The notes beneath the pieces were generated by a model, which worked only from the letters and a program-made list of their open reading frames with translations, did not search any database and was not told the origin of the DNA. Shown piece by piece: positions 7,628 to 15,917 of a stretch of DNA of 64,000 nt. The stretch covers positions 4,039,501 through 4,103,500 of the forward strand of contig CP107851.1 of the NCBI GenBank assembly GCA_036013505.1. The letters run 5' to 3'. Source of the DNA: Streptomyces sp. NBC_00510. GTDB lineage: Bacteria; Actinomycetota; Actinomycetes; Streptomycetales; Streptomycetaceae. A program made the translations under genes and the position numbers. Each line of letters starts with the position of its first letter. The stretch's first letter is position 1.

Positions 7628-9523
7628 TCAGCGCTTGGCGCGGGAGGCGGTGCGGCCGCGCTCCTTCTGGTCCAGGACGACCTTGCGGATGCGGACCGTC
7701 TCCGGGGTCACCTCGACGCACTCGTCGTCGCGGCAGAACTCCAGCGACTGCTCCAGGGAGAGCTTGCGCGGCGGGACGATCGCCTCGAACGAGTCGGCCG
7801 ACGAGGACCGCATGTTCGTGAGCTTCTTCTCCTTGGTGATGTTGACGTCCATGTCGTCGGCGCGGGAGTTCTCGCCGACGATCATGCCCTCGTACACCTC
7901 GGTGCCCGGGTCGGTGAAGAGCACACCGCGCTCCTGGAGGTTCGTCATCGCGAAGGCGGTGACGGCACCGGCACGGTCGGCGACCAGGGAGCCGTTGTTA
8001 CGGGTCACCAGGGGGCCGAACCACGGCTCGTGGCCCTCGTGGATGGAGTGGGCGATGCCCGTGCCGCGGGTGCCGGTCAGGAACTCGGTACGGAAGCCGA
8101 TCAGACCGCGGGAGGGCACGACGAACTCCATGCGGACCCAGCCGGAGCCGTGGTTGGACATGTTGTCCATCCGGCCCTTGCGGGTGCCCATGAGCTGCGT
8201 CACGGCGCCCATGTGCTCCTCGGGCACGTCGATGGTGATGCGCTCGACCGGCTCGTGGAGCTTGCCGTCGACCTCGCGGGTGACCACCTGCGGCTTGCCG
8301 ACGGTCAGCTCGAAGCCCTCCCGGCGCATGGTCTCGACGAGGATGGCCAGCGCCAGCTCACCGCGGCCCTGCACCTCCCAGGTGTCGGGGCGCTCGGTCG
8401 GCAGCACGCGGAGGCTGACGTTACCGATCAGCTCCCGCTCCAGGCGGTCCTTGACCAGGCGGGCGGTGACCTTGCGGTCCTTGACCGCCGACTTGTCGGC
8501 GCCCTTGCCGCCGGGGCCACGGCCGACCAGCGGCGAGGTGTTGGCGCCGATGGTCATGGAGATCGCCGGCTCGTCCACCGTGATCAGCGGCAGCGCGATC
8601 GGGTTCTCCGGGTCCGCCAGCGTCTCGCCGATGGTGATGTCGGCGATGCCGGCGACGGCGCAGATGTCGCCCGGGCCGGCCTTCTCGGCGGGCTTGCGGG
8701 TGAGCGCCTCGGTCATCATCAGCTCGGTGATGCGGACGTTGGCGATCGAGCCGTCGCGCTTGATCCACGCGACCGTCTGGCCCTTCTTGAGCTCGCCCTG
8801 CTCGACGCGGAGCAGCGCGATGCGGCCCAGGAAGTTGTCGGCGTCCAGGTTGGTGACGTGCGCCTGCAGCGGGGCGGCCTCGTCGTACACCGGGGCCGGG
8901 ACGTGCTCCAGCAGCGTGGAGAAGAACGGCTCCAGGCTGTCGCTGTCGGCCGGGACGGTGCCGTTCTCCGGCTTGGTCAGCGAGGCCACGCCGTCCCGCG
9001 CGCAGGCGTAGACGATCGGGAACTCGATCTGGTCCTCGTCCGCGTCCAGGTCCAGGAACAGGTCGTACGTCTCGTTGACGACCTCGTCGATCCGGGAGTC
9101 CGGGCGGTCGGTCTTGTTGATGCAGAGGATGACCGGCAGCTTCGCGGACAGCGCCTTGCGCAGCACGAAGCGGGTCTGCGGCAGCGGGCCCTCGGAGGCG
9201 TCCACCAGCAGCACGACCGCGTCGACCATCGACAGGCCGCGCTCGACCTCACCGCCGAAGTCGGCGTGGCCGGGGGTGTCGATGATGTTGATCGTGATGG
9301 GTTCGCCGCCACCCTTGGGGTGGTACTTCACGGCCGTGTTCTTCGCGAGAATGGTGATGCCCTTCTCGCGCTCCAGGTCGTTGGAGTCCATCATCCGGTC
9401 GTCCAGATGCTGGTGCGCGGCGAAGGCTCCGGCCTGCTTGAGCATGGCGTCCACCAGCGTCGTCTTGCCGTGGTCGACGTGGGCGACGATGGCGACATTA
9501 CGAATGTCGTTACGCGTGGGCAT
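7628..9523 (-). CDS. typA: Translational GTPase TypA/BipA
   Basis: Ribosome-binding GTPase of the elongation-factor family, 631 residues. The G1 motif AHVDHGKT is at 14-21, G2 lies in the EREKGITI segment, G3 is DTPGHADFGG and G4 is NKTDRPD. EF-G-like domains II, III and V follow, and the TypA-specific C-terminal domain ends in the basic tail GRTASRAKR. Length and motif order match the family. It acts in stress-related ribosome assembly or translation. The start follows GGGAGAAG at a rather long spacing; the M-P-T-R-N-D-I-R-N-V start is typical of the family. Confidence 0.96.
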   Translation of the reverse strand: MPTRNDIRNVAIVAHVDHGKTTLVDAMLKQAGAFAAHQHLDDRMMDSNDLEREKGITILAKNTAVKYHPKGGGEPITINIIDTPGHADFGGEVERGLSMVDAVVLLVDASEGPLPQTRFVLRKALSAKLPVILCINKTDRPDSRIDEVVNETYDLFLDLDADEDQIEFPIVYACARDGVASLTKPENGTVPADSDSLEPFFSTLLEHVPAPVYDEAAPLQAHVTNLDADNFLGRIALLRVEQGELKKGQTVAWIKRDGSIANVRITELMMTEALTRKPAEKAGPGDICAVAGIADITIGETLADPENPIALPLITVDEPAISMTIGANTSPLVGRGPGGKGADKSAVKDRKVTARLVKDRLERELIGNVSLRVLPTERPDTWEVQGRGELALAILVETMRREGFELTVGKPQVVTREVDGKLHEPVERITIDVPEEHMGAVTQLMGTRKGRMDNMSNHGSGWVRMEFVVPSRGLIGFRTEFLTGTRGTGIAHSIHEGHEPWFGPLVTRNNGSLVADRAGAVTAFAMTNLQERGVLFTDPGTEVYEGMIVGENSRADDMDVNITKEKKLTNMRSSSADSFEAIVPPRKLSLEQSLEFCRDDECVEVTPETVRIRKVVLDQKERGRTASRAKR

Positions 9524-9918
9524 ACTGGGGCGCTTCTCCCGGGTAGGTAGGTGGGGCGGCGTGCCCTCGTCGGCACACCTAGCCCGCCGGGCGAGTCAAG
9601 CCACGGCCTCACCCCATGGTACGGGGCCCGGGCGGCAAGGGCCGCCCGGGCATGATCGTCCCGGGTCGGTCAGGGCCGGGCCGCCTCCCCGATCCGCAGG
9701 GCGGGGGAGGACGGCACGGCGCGCGCCGGAAGTACGGGCCCGGCCACCGTGACGGACGTCACGGACGTGGACGGCCGCGCCGGCGGGTTCCGCAGCGGGC
9801 CGCCGCCCTTCTCCTGCGCCTCCGGCGCCCGGTCCCTCGCGTCAAGCGTGTGCGCGGTGCACGCGGCCGGGGCCGCGACGACCGGCGTCACGGCCCCGGC
9901 CCTGATCCGGCGCTCCCC
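9524..9918. other. Intergenic region typA / orphan binding protein
   Basis: No gene is seen in these 395 bases. Besides the terminator at 9865-9901 there is a second perfect hairpin at 9626-9651 (11-bp stem, loop AAGG). Both read as transcription stops for the minus-strand lipoprotein gene before typA begins. Confidence 0.5.
9865..9901 (-). terminator. Terminator after the orphan binding protein
   Basis: Perfect 11-bp stem (9865-9875 with 9891-9901) with a 15-base loop, 18 bases beyond the stop codon of the minus-strand gene. Confidence 0.6.
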
Positions 9919-11679
9919 CTACTTCCTGAAGCCGATGTCCTGGAAGCGCGGTGTCGCGAAGCCGAAGGCACCCGCGTTGAGGACGTCCTTGCGCAGGGCG
10001 ACCAGCTCGGGGCGCTGGTAGAGGGGGATGGAACCGGCGGCCGCCCAGATGCGGGCGTCGGCGCGGGCGGCGAAGTCCCGGGCCTCGGCCGCGTCGAGCT
10101 CGCCGGCGGCCTGGTCGAAGAGCTGGTCGATGAGGTCGGTGCCGACCCGGGGGTAGTTCTGCTCGACCACCAGGGAGCCGTCCGGCGCGGGCTCGGGCTT
10201 GGCGAAGATCGGGCGGGTGTCGGTCGCCGGGAAGGCCGTGCCGGGCCAGCCGTACAGGGCGAGGTCGAAGTCGCCGGCCGCGATGTGGTCGCGGAAGAAG
10301 CTGTCGTCGGAGACCCGCTGCAGCTCGGTGCGCACGCCGATGCCGGAGAGCATCGTGGCGATGCGCTCGCCGACCGTGTTCAGGGTCGCCGAGGACTTGG
10401 GCAGGACGAAGCGCAGCGTCAGCGCCTTGCCGTTCTTGCGCAGCACCGTCTTGGCCGGTTCGACGACGCTGACCTCGACCTTGTGCGCGGGCGCCGCCTG
10501 GTTGCGTTCCGCCGCCCCGGCACCGCCGCCGCCCGCCCCGGCCCCGGGGTCCAGGGCGGTGCGCTGCCAGCCCGCGGCGGCGAGCAGGGCGCGGGCGGCC
10601 TTCGTGTCGGACGTGCCCAGGGCCGAGCTGTGGTCGGCGTACCCGGCCTGCGTGAGCAGCAGCAGGTGGTTGCCGAGCGGTTCGTCGGGCAGGCCGAGGG
10701 GCCCCAGCACCGCCTTGGCGATGGCCCGGCGGTCCACCGCGCGGGCCACGGCGTGCCGCACCTGCTCGTCGGCGAGCGGCCCGGTGGAACCGTTGAGGGC
10801 GAGCTGCGTGTAGGAGGCGGCGCGCGTCCGGTAGACGGCCACGTGCTTGCCGGTCACGTCGCGGTCGACCTCGGCCACGTCCAGCGCGCCGGAGGCCAGG
10901 TCGGCGGCCCTCTGGTGGGCGGGCGTGGCGGCGAGGACCAGCTGGGACAGCTTGGCGCGGTCGCCCCACCACTTGGTGTTGCGGACCAGCGTGACGGACT
11001 TCCCGCTCGCGCTGCGGACGGCGAAGGGCCCGCCGGCCACCGGCAGCTCGCGGCGCGCGCCCTCGTTGAAGGCCTTGGCGGTGCCGGTGACGGCCTTGGG
11101 GTAGAGCGGGGTGAACAGCGACTGCCAGTCCGCGTACCGCTTCTCGAAGGTGACCTTCACCTCGTGCGCGTCCTTGCCCGCCGTGACGGAGGAGATCCGG
11201 TCGTACCCGGCGTTGCGCGCGGTCCAGTAGGCGTCCTCGGTGCCGCGCAGCGCCTTCCACTGGGCGGCGAAGTCGGCGGCGGCGATCGGCCGGCCGTCGC
11301 TCCAGACCGCCTTGGGGTTGAGCCGGTACGACACGACCTGCTGCGGCTCGCTCCGCACCACCTTGGCCGACCGCAGCAGATCGGTGTCCAGGTACGGGCG
11401 GCCCTGCCCGTCCAGCCGGAAGGCGGCGGGCAGCACGGCCGCGGCGACCAGGGAGGTGGCGTCGTTCGCCCCGGACTGGAACGCGTTCAGGGTGCCGGGC
11501 GCCGCGTCCACGGCCCAGCGCAGGGTGCCTCCGTCGCGCACCCCGTCCCGGGGCGCCGAGGCGAGGTCGGTCCCTGCGAGGGGGTCGTCCTTGCCGGCGG
11601 AGCACCCGGCGGAGGCGGCGACCGCGGCGGCGAGTGCCACGGCGGTCGCGGAGCGGATCAAGGTGGCGCTGCGGGCCAT
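9919..11679 (-). CDS. ABC transporter family substrate-binding lipoprotein (SBP family 5), orphan
   Basis: A 586-residue exported lipoprotein. The signal peptide ends in SAGC (Cys26). The SBP_bac_5 body has WSDGRPIAAADFAAQWKAL, a low-complexity Gly/Ala insertion in the middle, and AGDFDLALYGW near the C-terminus. I start it at 11679 (MARSATLIRS) because GGAGG stands 9 bases upstream; the Met at 11706 has no ribosome site. No permease or ATPase genes are adjacent, so it may feed the nearby Opp transporter or another system. The ligand is unknown. Confidence 0.85.
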   Translation of the reverse strand: MARSATLIRSATAVALAAAVAASAGCSAGKDDPLAGTDLASAPRDGVRDGGTLRWAVDAAPGTLNAFQSGANDATSLVAAAVLPAAFRLDGQGRPYLDTDLLRSAKVVRSEPQQVVSYRLNPKAVWSDGRPIAAADFAAQWKALRGTEDAYWTARNAGYDRISSVTAGKDAHEVKVTFEKRYADWQSLFTPLYPKAVTGTAKAFNEGARRELPVAGGPFAVRSASGKSVTLVRNTKWWGDRAKLSQLVLAATPAHQRAADLASGALDVAEVDRDVTGKHVAVYRTRAASYTQLALNGSTGPLADEQVRHAVARAVDRRAIAKAVLGPLGLPDEPLGNHLLLLTQAGYADHSSALGTSDTKAARALLAAAGWQRTALDPGAGAGGGGAGAAERNQAAPAHKVEVSVVEPAKTVLRKNGKALTLRFVLPKSSATLNTVGERIATMLSGIGVRTELQRVSDDSFFRDHIAAGDFDLALYGWPGTAFPATDTRPIFAKPEPAPDGSLVVEQNYPRVGTDLIDQLFDQAAGELDAAEARDFAARADARIWAAAGSIPLYQRPELVALRKDVLNAGAFGFATPRFQDIGFRK

Positions 11680-12033
11680 GCGTGCGTACCTCCGCGAGGG
11701 GGCCATGATCACAGGACGGTCTATTTGCCGCTTATCGCACCTACTGAAAGCCATTCCGCGACCGCGGACGCCACCGACACGTCGCGCGCCCCCGCCCTCC
11801 CACCCGCCCGGCGCAACGCCTCCGCGGGCCCCCGTCCCCGTGCGCCGGACACCACCCCCGCACGGGTGCGCGGCCTTCGGGGGAATCACGCGCCACGGCG
11901 CGTTCGCACAGGGCGCGCGCCACCCGTAGGTGGGACAATCCCTGCAGATCTCTTCCCAAGCGCGACTGTGACGCGCGACACTCGCTTGGCGTTAGCGTCG
12001 TGCACCCGCAACGTGGCGGAGGTGAGGACAGCC
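11680..12033. promoter_or_regulatory. Divergent promoter region, orphan binding protein / sdh cluster
   Basis: No gene is seen in these 354 bases. Toward the plus-strand cluster a candidate -10 TAGCGT lies at 11993-11998, with a weak GTGACG -35 candidate at 11968-11973. The minus-strand side holds the leader of the lipoprotein gene. Confidence 0.35.
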
Positions 12034-12327
12034 ATGTCCCTGCAGGACGAACTTGCATCGGTACAACGCCGGCTGGATGAACTGGGCCGGGCCGTGTCCA
12101 AGCTGGAGCAGCACGTCGGCGACAGCCTGGACATGAGGCGTGTCCGTGCCGACACCAAGCACCTCAGCGACGACCTCGCGCTGCTGCGCGACAGCGTCGG
12201 CACCACCCCGGCCGGGCAGAAGGCGCGGCAGGAGATGGTGACGATCCCGGATACGCCGTACGACCCCAGTCTCTGGTCCGGCGCGGAAGACGAAGGGCTG
12301 GGGGCGCCGGACCGCCGAGCGCCCTAG
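12034..12327 (+). CDS. Small coiled-coil hypothetical protein
   Basis: A 97-residue soluble protein with heptad-like helix in residues 1-70 (DELASVQRRLDELGRAVSKLEQHV) and an acidic, Pro-rich tail with DTPYDPSLWSGAEDEGLG. No known domain recognised. GGAGG and GAGG sites precede the ATG at 12034. It ends 9 bases before the Sdh membrane-anchor gene, so it is likely the first gene of that operon, but a role in the complex is only suggested by position. Confidence 0.75.
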   Translation: MSLQDELASVQRRLDELGRAVSKLEQHVGDSLDMRRVRADTKHLSDDLALLRDSVGTTPAGQKARQEMVTIPDTPYDPSLWSGAEDEGLGAPDRRAP

Positions 12328-12336
12328 GAGTAGTCC

Positions 12337-13182
12337 TTGGCCACCGACACACAACCGCCCGCTCCACCGACTCCACCCGCTCCACCCGCGCGCCACGGCG
12401 TCCTTTCCGCCGGGCGCGCGGCCATTCCGGCACGACATCTGCGCACCGACCGCTGGTGGCTGCAGCCGCTGCTCACCGCGCTCGGCCTGGGCGCCTTCGT
12501 CGTCTACTCGACGTGGCGGGCCTTCGCGAACGCGCACTACTACGCCGAGCCGTACGTCTCGCCGTTCTACTCGCCCTGCCTGGGCTCGAACTGCGTGGAC
12601 ATGCCGCTCGGCGCGCGCTGGCCGCTCTTCGGCGACTGGTGGGGGCTGTCCCCCGCCCTGCTGGTGCTGATCTTCCCGCTGGGCTTCCGGCTGACCTGCT
12701 ACTACTACCGCAAGGCGTACTACCGCGGCTTCTGGGCCTCGCCACCCGCCTGCGCGGTGGCCGAGCCGCATGAGAAGTACACCGGTGAGACGCGGTTCCC
12801 GCTGATCCTGCAGAACATCCACCGGTACTTCTTCTACTTCGCCATCCCGGTCGCCGGGATCCTGAGCTACGACGTCGTGCTCGCCTTCCGGGACGAGCAC
12901 GGGGCGTGGGGCCACATGGGCCTCGGCACCCTGGTGCTGCTGGTGAACATCGCCCTGATCTGGGCGTACACCTTCTCGTGCCACTCCTGCCGGCACATCG
13001 TCGGCGGCCGGCTGCGGCACTTCTCCCGGCATCCGGTGCGCTACCGCATGTGGACCTGGGTGGGGAAGCTCAACTCCCGCCACATGCTGCTGGCCTGGCT
13101 GTCGCTGGTGAGCGTGGCGCTCGCCGATCTCTATGTCTACCTGGTCGCCAGTGGGGCGTTCGACGATCCGAGGTTCTTCTGA
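12337..13182 (+). CDS. Succinate dehydrogenase membrane anchor (Sdh1-type)
   Basis: A 281-residue membrane protein with a Pro-rich N-terminus and five hydrophobic segments (about 42-62, 104-123, 156-182, 193-213, 250-272). Cys and His are concentrated at membrane borders: C81, C86, C121, and SCHSCRH at 214-220. It anchors SdhAB and carries electrons to quinone. It resembles the anchor of mycobacterial Sdh1 rather than the two-subunit b-type anchors; that protein was reported, as I recall, to hold a membrane-embedded Rieske-type [2Fe-2S] cluster. The start is a TTG, set by AGGAG 6 bases upstream. Its stop overlaps the sdhA start by one base. Confidence 0.85.
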   Translation: MATDTQPPAPPTPPAPPARHGVLSAGRAAIPARHLRTDRWWLQPLLTALGLGAFVVYSTWRAFANAHYYAEPYVSPFYSPCLGSNCVDMPLGARWPLFGDWWGLSPALLVLIFPLGFRLTCYYYRKAYYRGFWASPPACAVAEPHEKYTGETRFPLILQNIHRYFFYFAIPVAGILSYDVVLAFRDEHGAWGHMGLGTLVLLVNIALIWAYTFSCHSCRHIVGGRLRHFSRHPVRYRMWTWVGKLNSRHMLLAWLSLVSVALADLYVYLVASGAFDDPRFF

Positions 13183-15095
13183 TGGCACAAGTCGAACGGC
13201 ACGCGTACGACGTCGTCGTGGTCGGCGCGGGCGGGGCGGGGCTGCGCGCCGCCATCGAGGCGCGCGAGCAGGGCATGCGCACCGCCGTGATCTGCAAGTC
13301 GCTCTTCGGCAAGGCGCACACGGTGATGGCCGAGGGCGGCATCGCCGCGAGCATGGCCAACGTCAATCCGCACGACAACTGGCAGGTCCACTTCCGCGAC
13401 ACCATGCGCGGCGGGAAGTTCCTCAACCAGTGGCGGATGGCGGAGCTGCACGCCCGCGAGGCGCCGGACCGGGTGTGGGAGCTGGAGACCTGGGGCGCGC
13501 TCTTCGACCGCACGAAGGACGGGAAGATCTCCCAGCGAAACTTCGGCGGTCACGAGTACCCGCGCCTGGCACACGTCGGCGACCGTACGGGCCTGGAGCT
13601 GATCCGCACCCTCCAGCAGAAGATCGTCTCGCTGCAGCAGGAGGACCACCGGGAGCACGGTGACTACGAGGCCCGGCTGAAGGTCTTCCAGGAGTGCACG
13701 GTCACCCGGGTGCTCAAGGACGGCGACCGCGTCTCCGGGATCTTCGGCTACGTCCGCGAGTCGGGGCGCTTCTTCGTCGTCGAGGCGCCGGCCGTGGTGC
13801 TGGCGACCGGCGGCATCGGCAAGTCCTTCAAGGTGACGTCGAACTCCTGGGAGTACACCGGCGACGGGCACGCGCTGGCGCTGCTGGCCGGGGCGCCGCT
13901 GATCAACATGGAGTTCGTGCAGTTCCACCCGACGGGGATGGTCTGGCCGCCGTCGGTGAAGGGCATCCTCGTCACCGAGTCGGTGCGCGGCGACGGCGGG
14001 GTGCTGCGGAACTCCGAGGGCAAGCGGTTCATGTTCGACTACGTCCCGGACGTCTTCAAGGAGAAGTACGCGCAGAGCGAGGACGAGGGCGACCGCTGGT
14101 ACGAGGACCCGGACAACAACCGCCGGCCCCCGGAGCTGCTCCCCCGCGACGAGGTGGCCCGCGCGATCAACTCCGAGGTCAAGGCCGGCCGCGGCACCCC
14201 GCACGGCGGGGTGTTCCTGGATGTCTCCACGCGGCTGCCCGCCGAGGTCATCCGGCGCAAACTGCCCTCGATGCATCACCAGTTCAAGGAGCTGGCGGAC
14301 GTCGACATCACCGCCGAGGCCATGGAGGTCGGCCCCACCTGCCACTACGTGATGGGCGGCGTGGACGTCGACCCGGACTCGGCGGCGGCGACCGGGGTGC
14401 CCGGGCTGTTCGCGGCCGGCGAGGTGGCCGGCGGCATGCACGGCTCCAACCGGCTGGGCGGCAACTCGCTCTCGGACCTGCTGGTCTTCGGGCGCCGGGC
14501 GGGCCTGCACGCGGCGGAGTACGCGGCCGGGACCGGCGGCACGCGTCCGGCCGTCGCGGAGTGGCAGGTCGACGCCGCCGCGGCGGAGGCGCTGCGGCCG
14601 TTCAGCGCGGAGGCCGGGGCCGTGCCGGACGGGGTCCCGGAGAACCCGTACACGCTCCACCAGGAACTGCAGCAGACCATGAACGACCTGGTCGGCATCA
14701 TCCGCCGGCAGGGCGAGATGGAGGAGGCGCTGACCCGGCTGGACGCGCTGCGCGTACGGGCCCGGCGGGCCGGCGTCGAGGGGCACCGGCAGTTCAACCC
14801 GGGCTGGCACCTCGCCATCGACCTGCGGAACATGCTGCTGGTGAGCGAGTGCGTGGCCCGGGCGGCGCTGGAGCGCACCGAGTCCCGGGGCGGCCACACC
14901 CGCGACGACCACCCGGAGATGGACCGCCGCTGGCGCAAGCTCAACCTGGTCTGCGAACTGGCCGATCCGGCGGACGCGTTCGGCGAGGTGGCGGTCACGC
15001 GGCGCGAGATGGACCCGATCCGGCCCGACCTGCTCGCGCTCTTCGAGAAGGACGAGTTGCTGAAGTACCTGACGGACGAGGAGCTGGACCGGTGA
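13182..15095 (+). CDS. sdhA: Succinate dehydrogenase flavoprotein subunit
   Basis: A 637-residue FAD protein that oxidises succinate to fumarate. The dinucleotide-binding motif GAGGAG is at 15-20, and H46 in KAHTVMAEGG is the expected site of covalent FAD attachment. FAD/substrate motifs NMEFVQFHPTG, TESVRGDGG and GGNSLSDLLVFGRRAG follow, then the helical capping domain. The start is an ATG that shares its A with the stop of the anchor gene; its 3' end overlaps sdhB by 4 bases (GTGA), so the operon is translationally coupled. Confidence 0.95.
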   Translation: MAQVERHAYDVVVVGAGGAGLRAAIEAREQGMRTAVICKSLFGKAHTVMAEGGIAASMANVNPHDNWQVHFRDTMRGGKFLNQWRMAELHAREAPDRVWELETWGALFDRTKDGKISQRNFGGHEYPRLAHVGDRTGLELIRTLQQKIVSLQQEDHREHGDYEARLKVFQECTVTRVLKDGDRVSGIFGYVRESGRFFVVEAPAVVLATGGIGKSFKVTSNSWEYTGDGHALALLAGAPLINMEFVQFHPTGMVWPPSVKGILVTESVRGDGGVLRNSEGKRFMFDYVPDVFKEKYAQSEDEGDRWYEDPDNNRRPPELLPRDEVARAINSEVKAGRGTPHGGVFLDVSTRLPAEVIRRKLPSMHHQFKELADVDITAEAMEVGPTCHYVMGGVDVDPDSAAATGVPGLFAAGEVAGGMHGSNRLGGNSLSDLLVFGRRAGLHAAEYAAGTGGTRPAVAEWQVDAAAAEALRPFSAEAGAVPDGVPENPYTLHQELQQTMNDLVGIIRRQGEMEEALTRLDALRVRARRAGVEGHRQFNPGWHLAIDLRNMLLVSECVARAALERTESRGGHTRDDHPEMDRRWRKLNLVCELADPADAFGEVAVTRREMDPIRPDLLALFEKDELLKYLTDEELDR

Positions 15096-15859
15096 GCACG
15101 TACACGGGGCACTTCAGGGTCTGGCGTGGCGACGCGGACGGCGGCGGGCTGCAGGACTACCGGGTCGAGGTCCACGACGGCGAGGTGGTCCTCGACATCA
15201 TCCACCGGCTGCAGGCGACCCAGGCGGGCGACCTGGCGGTGCGGTGGAACTGCAAGGCCGGCAAGTGCGGCTCGTGCAGCGCGGAGGTCAACGGCAGGCC
15301 GCGGCTGATGTGCATGACCCGCATGTCGGTGTTCGGCCGGGACGAGACCATCACGGTCACGCCGATGCGGACCTTCCCCGTGGTGCGGGACCTGGTGACG
15401 GACGTGTCCTTCAACTACGAGAAGGCGCGGGAGGTGCCGTCCTTCGTCCCGCCCGAGGGCGTGGCGCCGGGCGAGTACCGGATGCTCCAGGAGGACGTGG
15501 AGCGTTCGCAGGAGTTCCGCAAGTGCATCGAGTGCTTCCTGTGCCAGGACACCTGCCACGTGGTCCGTGACCACGAGGAGAACAAGAAGGCGTTCGCCGG
15601 TCCGCGCTTCCTGATGCGGGTGGCGGAGCTGGACATGCACCCGCTGGACGCGGCGGAGGAGCAGGGCCTGGACCGCAAGCGGTCGGCCCAGGACGAGCAC
15701 GGGCTCGGGTACTGCAACATCACCAAGTGCTGCACCGAGGTCTGCCCCGAGCACATCAAGATCACCGACAATGCGCTCATCCCCCTCAAGGAGCGCGCGG
15801 TGGACCGCAAGTACGACCCGCTGGTCTGGCTCGGCAACAGGATCCGGCGCAGGAGCTGA
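15092..15859 (+). CDS. sdhB: Succinate dehydrogenase iron-sulfur subunit
   Basis: A 255-residue electron-transfer subunit with three Fe-S motifs: the [2Fe-2S] set C54, C59, C62 and C74; the CIECFLCQDTC set (C145, C148, C151, C155); and CNITKCCTEVC (C208, C213, C214, C218), where the cluster type cannot be settled by eye. The GTG start at 15092 overlaps the sdhA stop. It bridges SdhA and the membrane anchor. Last gene of the operon, followed directly by a strong hairpin. Confidence 0.95.
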   Translation: MSTYTGHFRVWRGDADGGGLQDYRVEVHDGEVVLDIIHRLQATQAGDLAVRWNCKAGKCGSCSAEVNGRPRLMCMTRMSVFGRDETITVTPMRTFPVVRDLVTDVSFNYEKAREVPSFVPPEGVAPGEYRMLQEDVERSQEFRKCIECFLCQDTCHVVRDHEENKKAFAGPRFLMRVAELDMHPLDAAEEQGLDRKRSAQDEHGLGYCNITKCCTEVCPEHIKITDNALIPLKERAVDRKYDPLVWLGNRIRRRS

Positions 15860-15883
15860 CCGGTCCGGTGCTCCCCCGCGGTG

Positions 15884-15917
15884 GAGGCGCTGCTCAGAAG
15901 AGGCTGAGCAGCGCCTC
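15884..15917. terminator. Bidirectional terminator, sdhB / SpoIIE-type gene
   Basis: Perfect 14-bp stem (15884-15897 with 15904-15917), 6-base loop. The last codons and stop (15894-15896) of the minus-strand SpoIIE gene lie inside the hairpin. Confidence 0.85.

Noticed and set aside
9616..12327. A 903-codon open frame on the plus strand
   Set aside because: It is antisense to the binding-protein lipoprotein and has the Gly/Arg/Val-rich composition of GC-skewed shadow frames. Only its last 98 codons (12034-12327) look like a gene.
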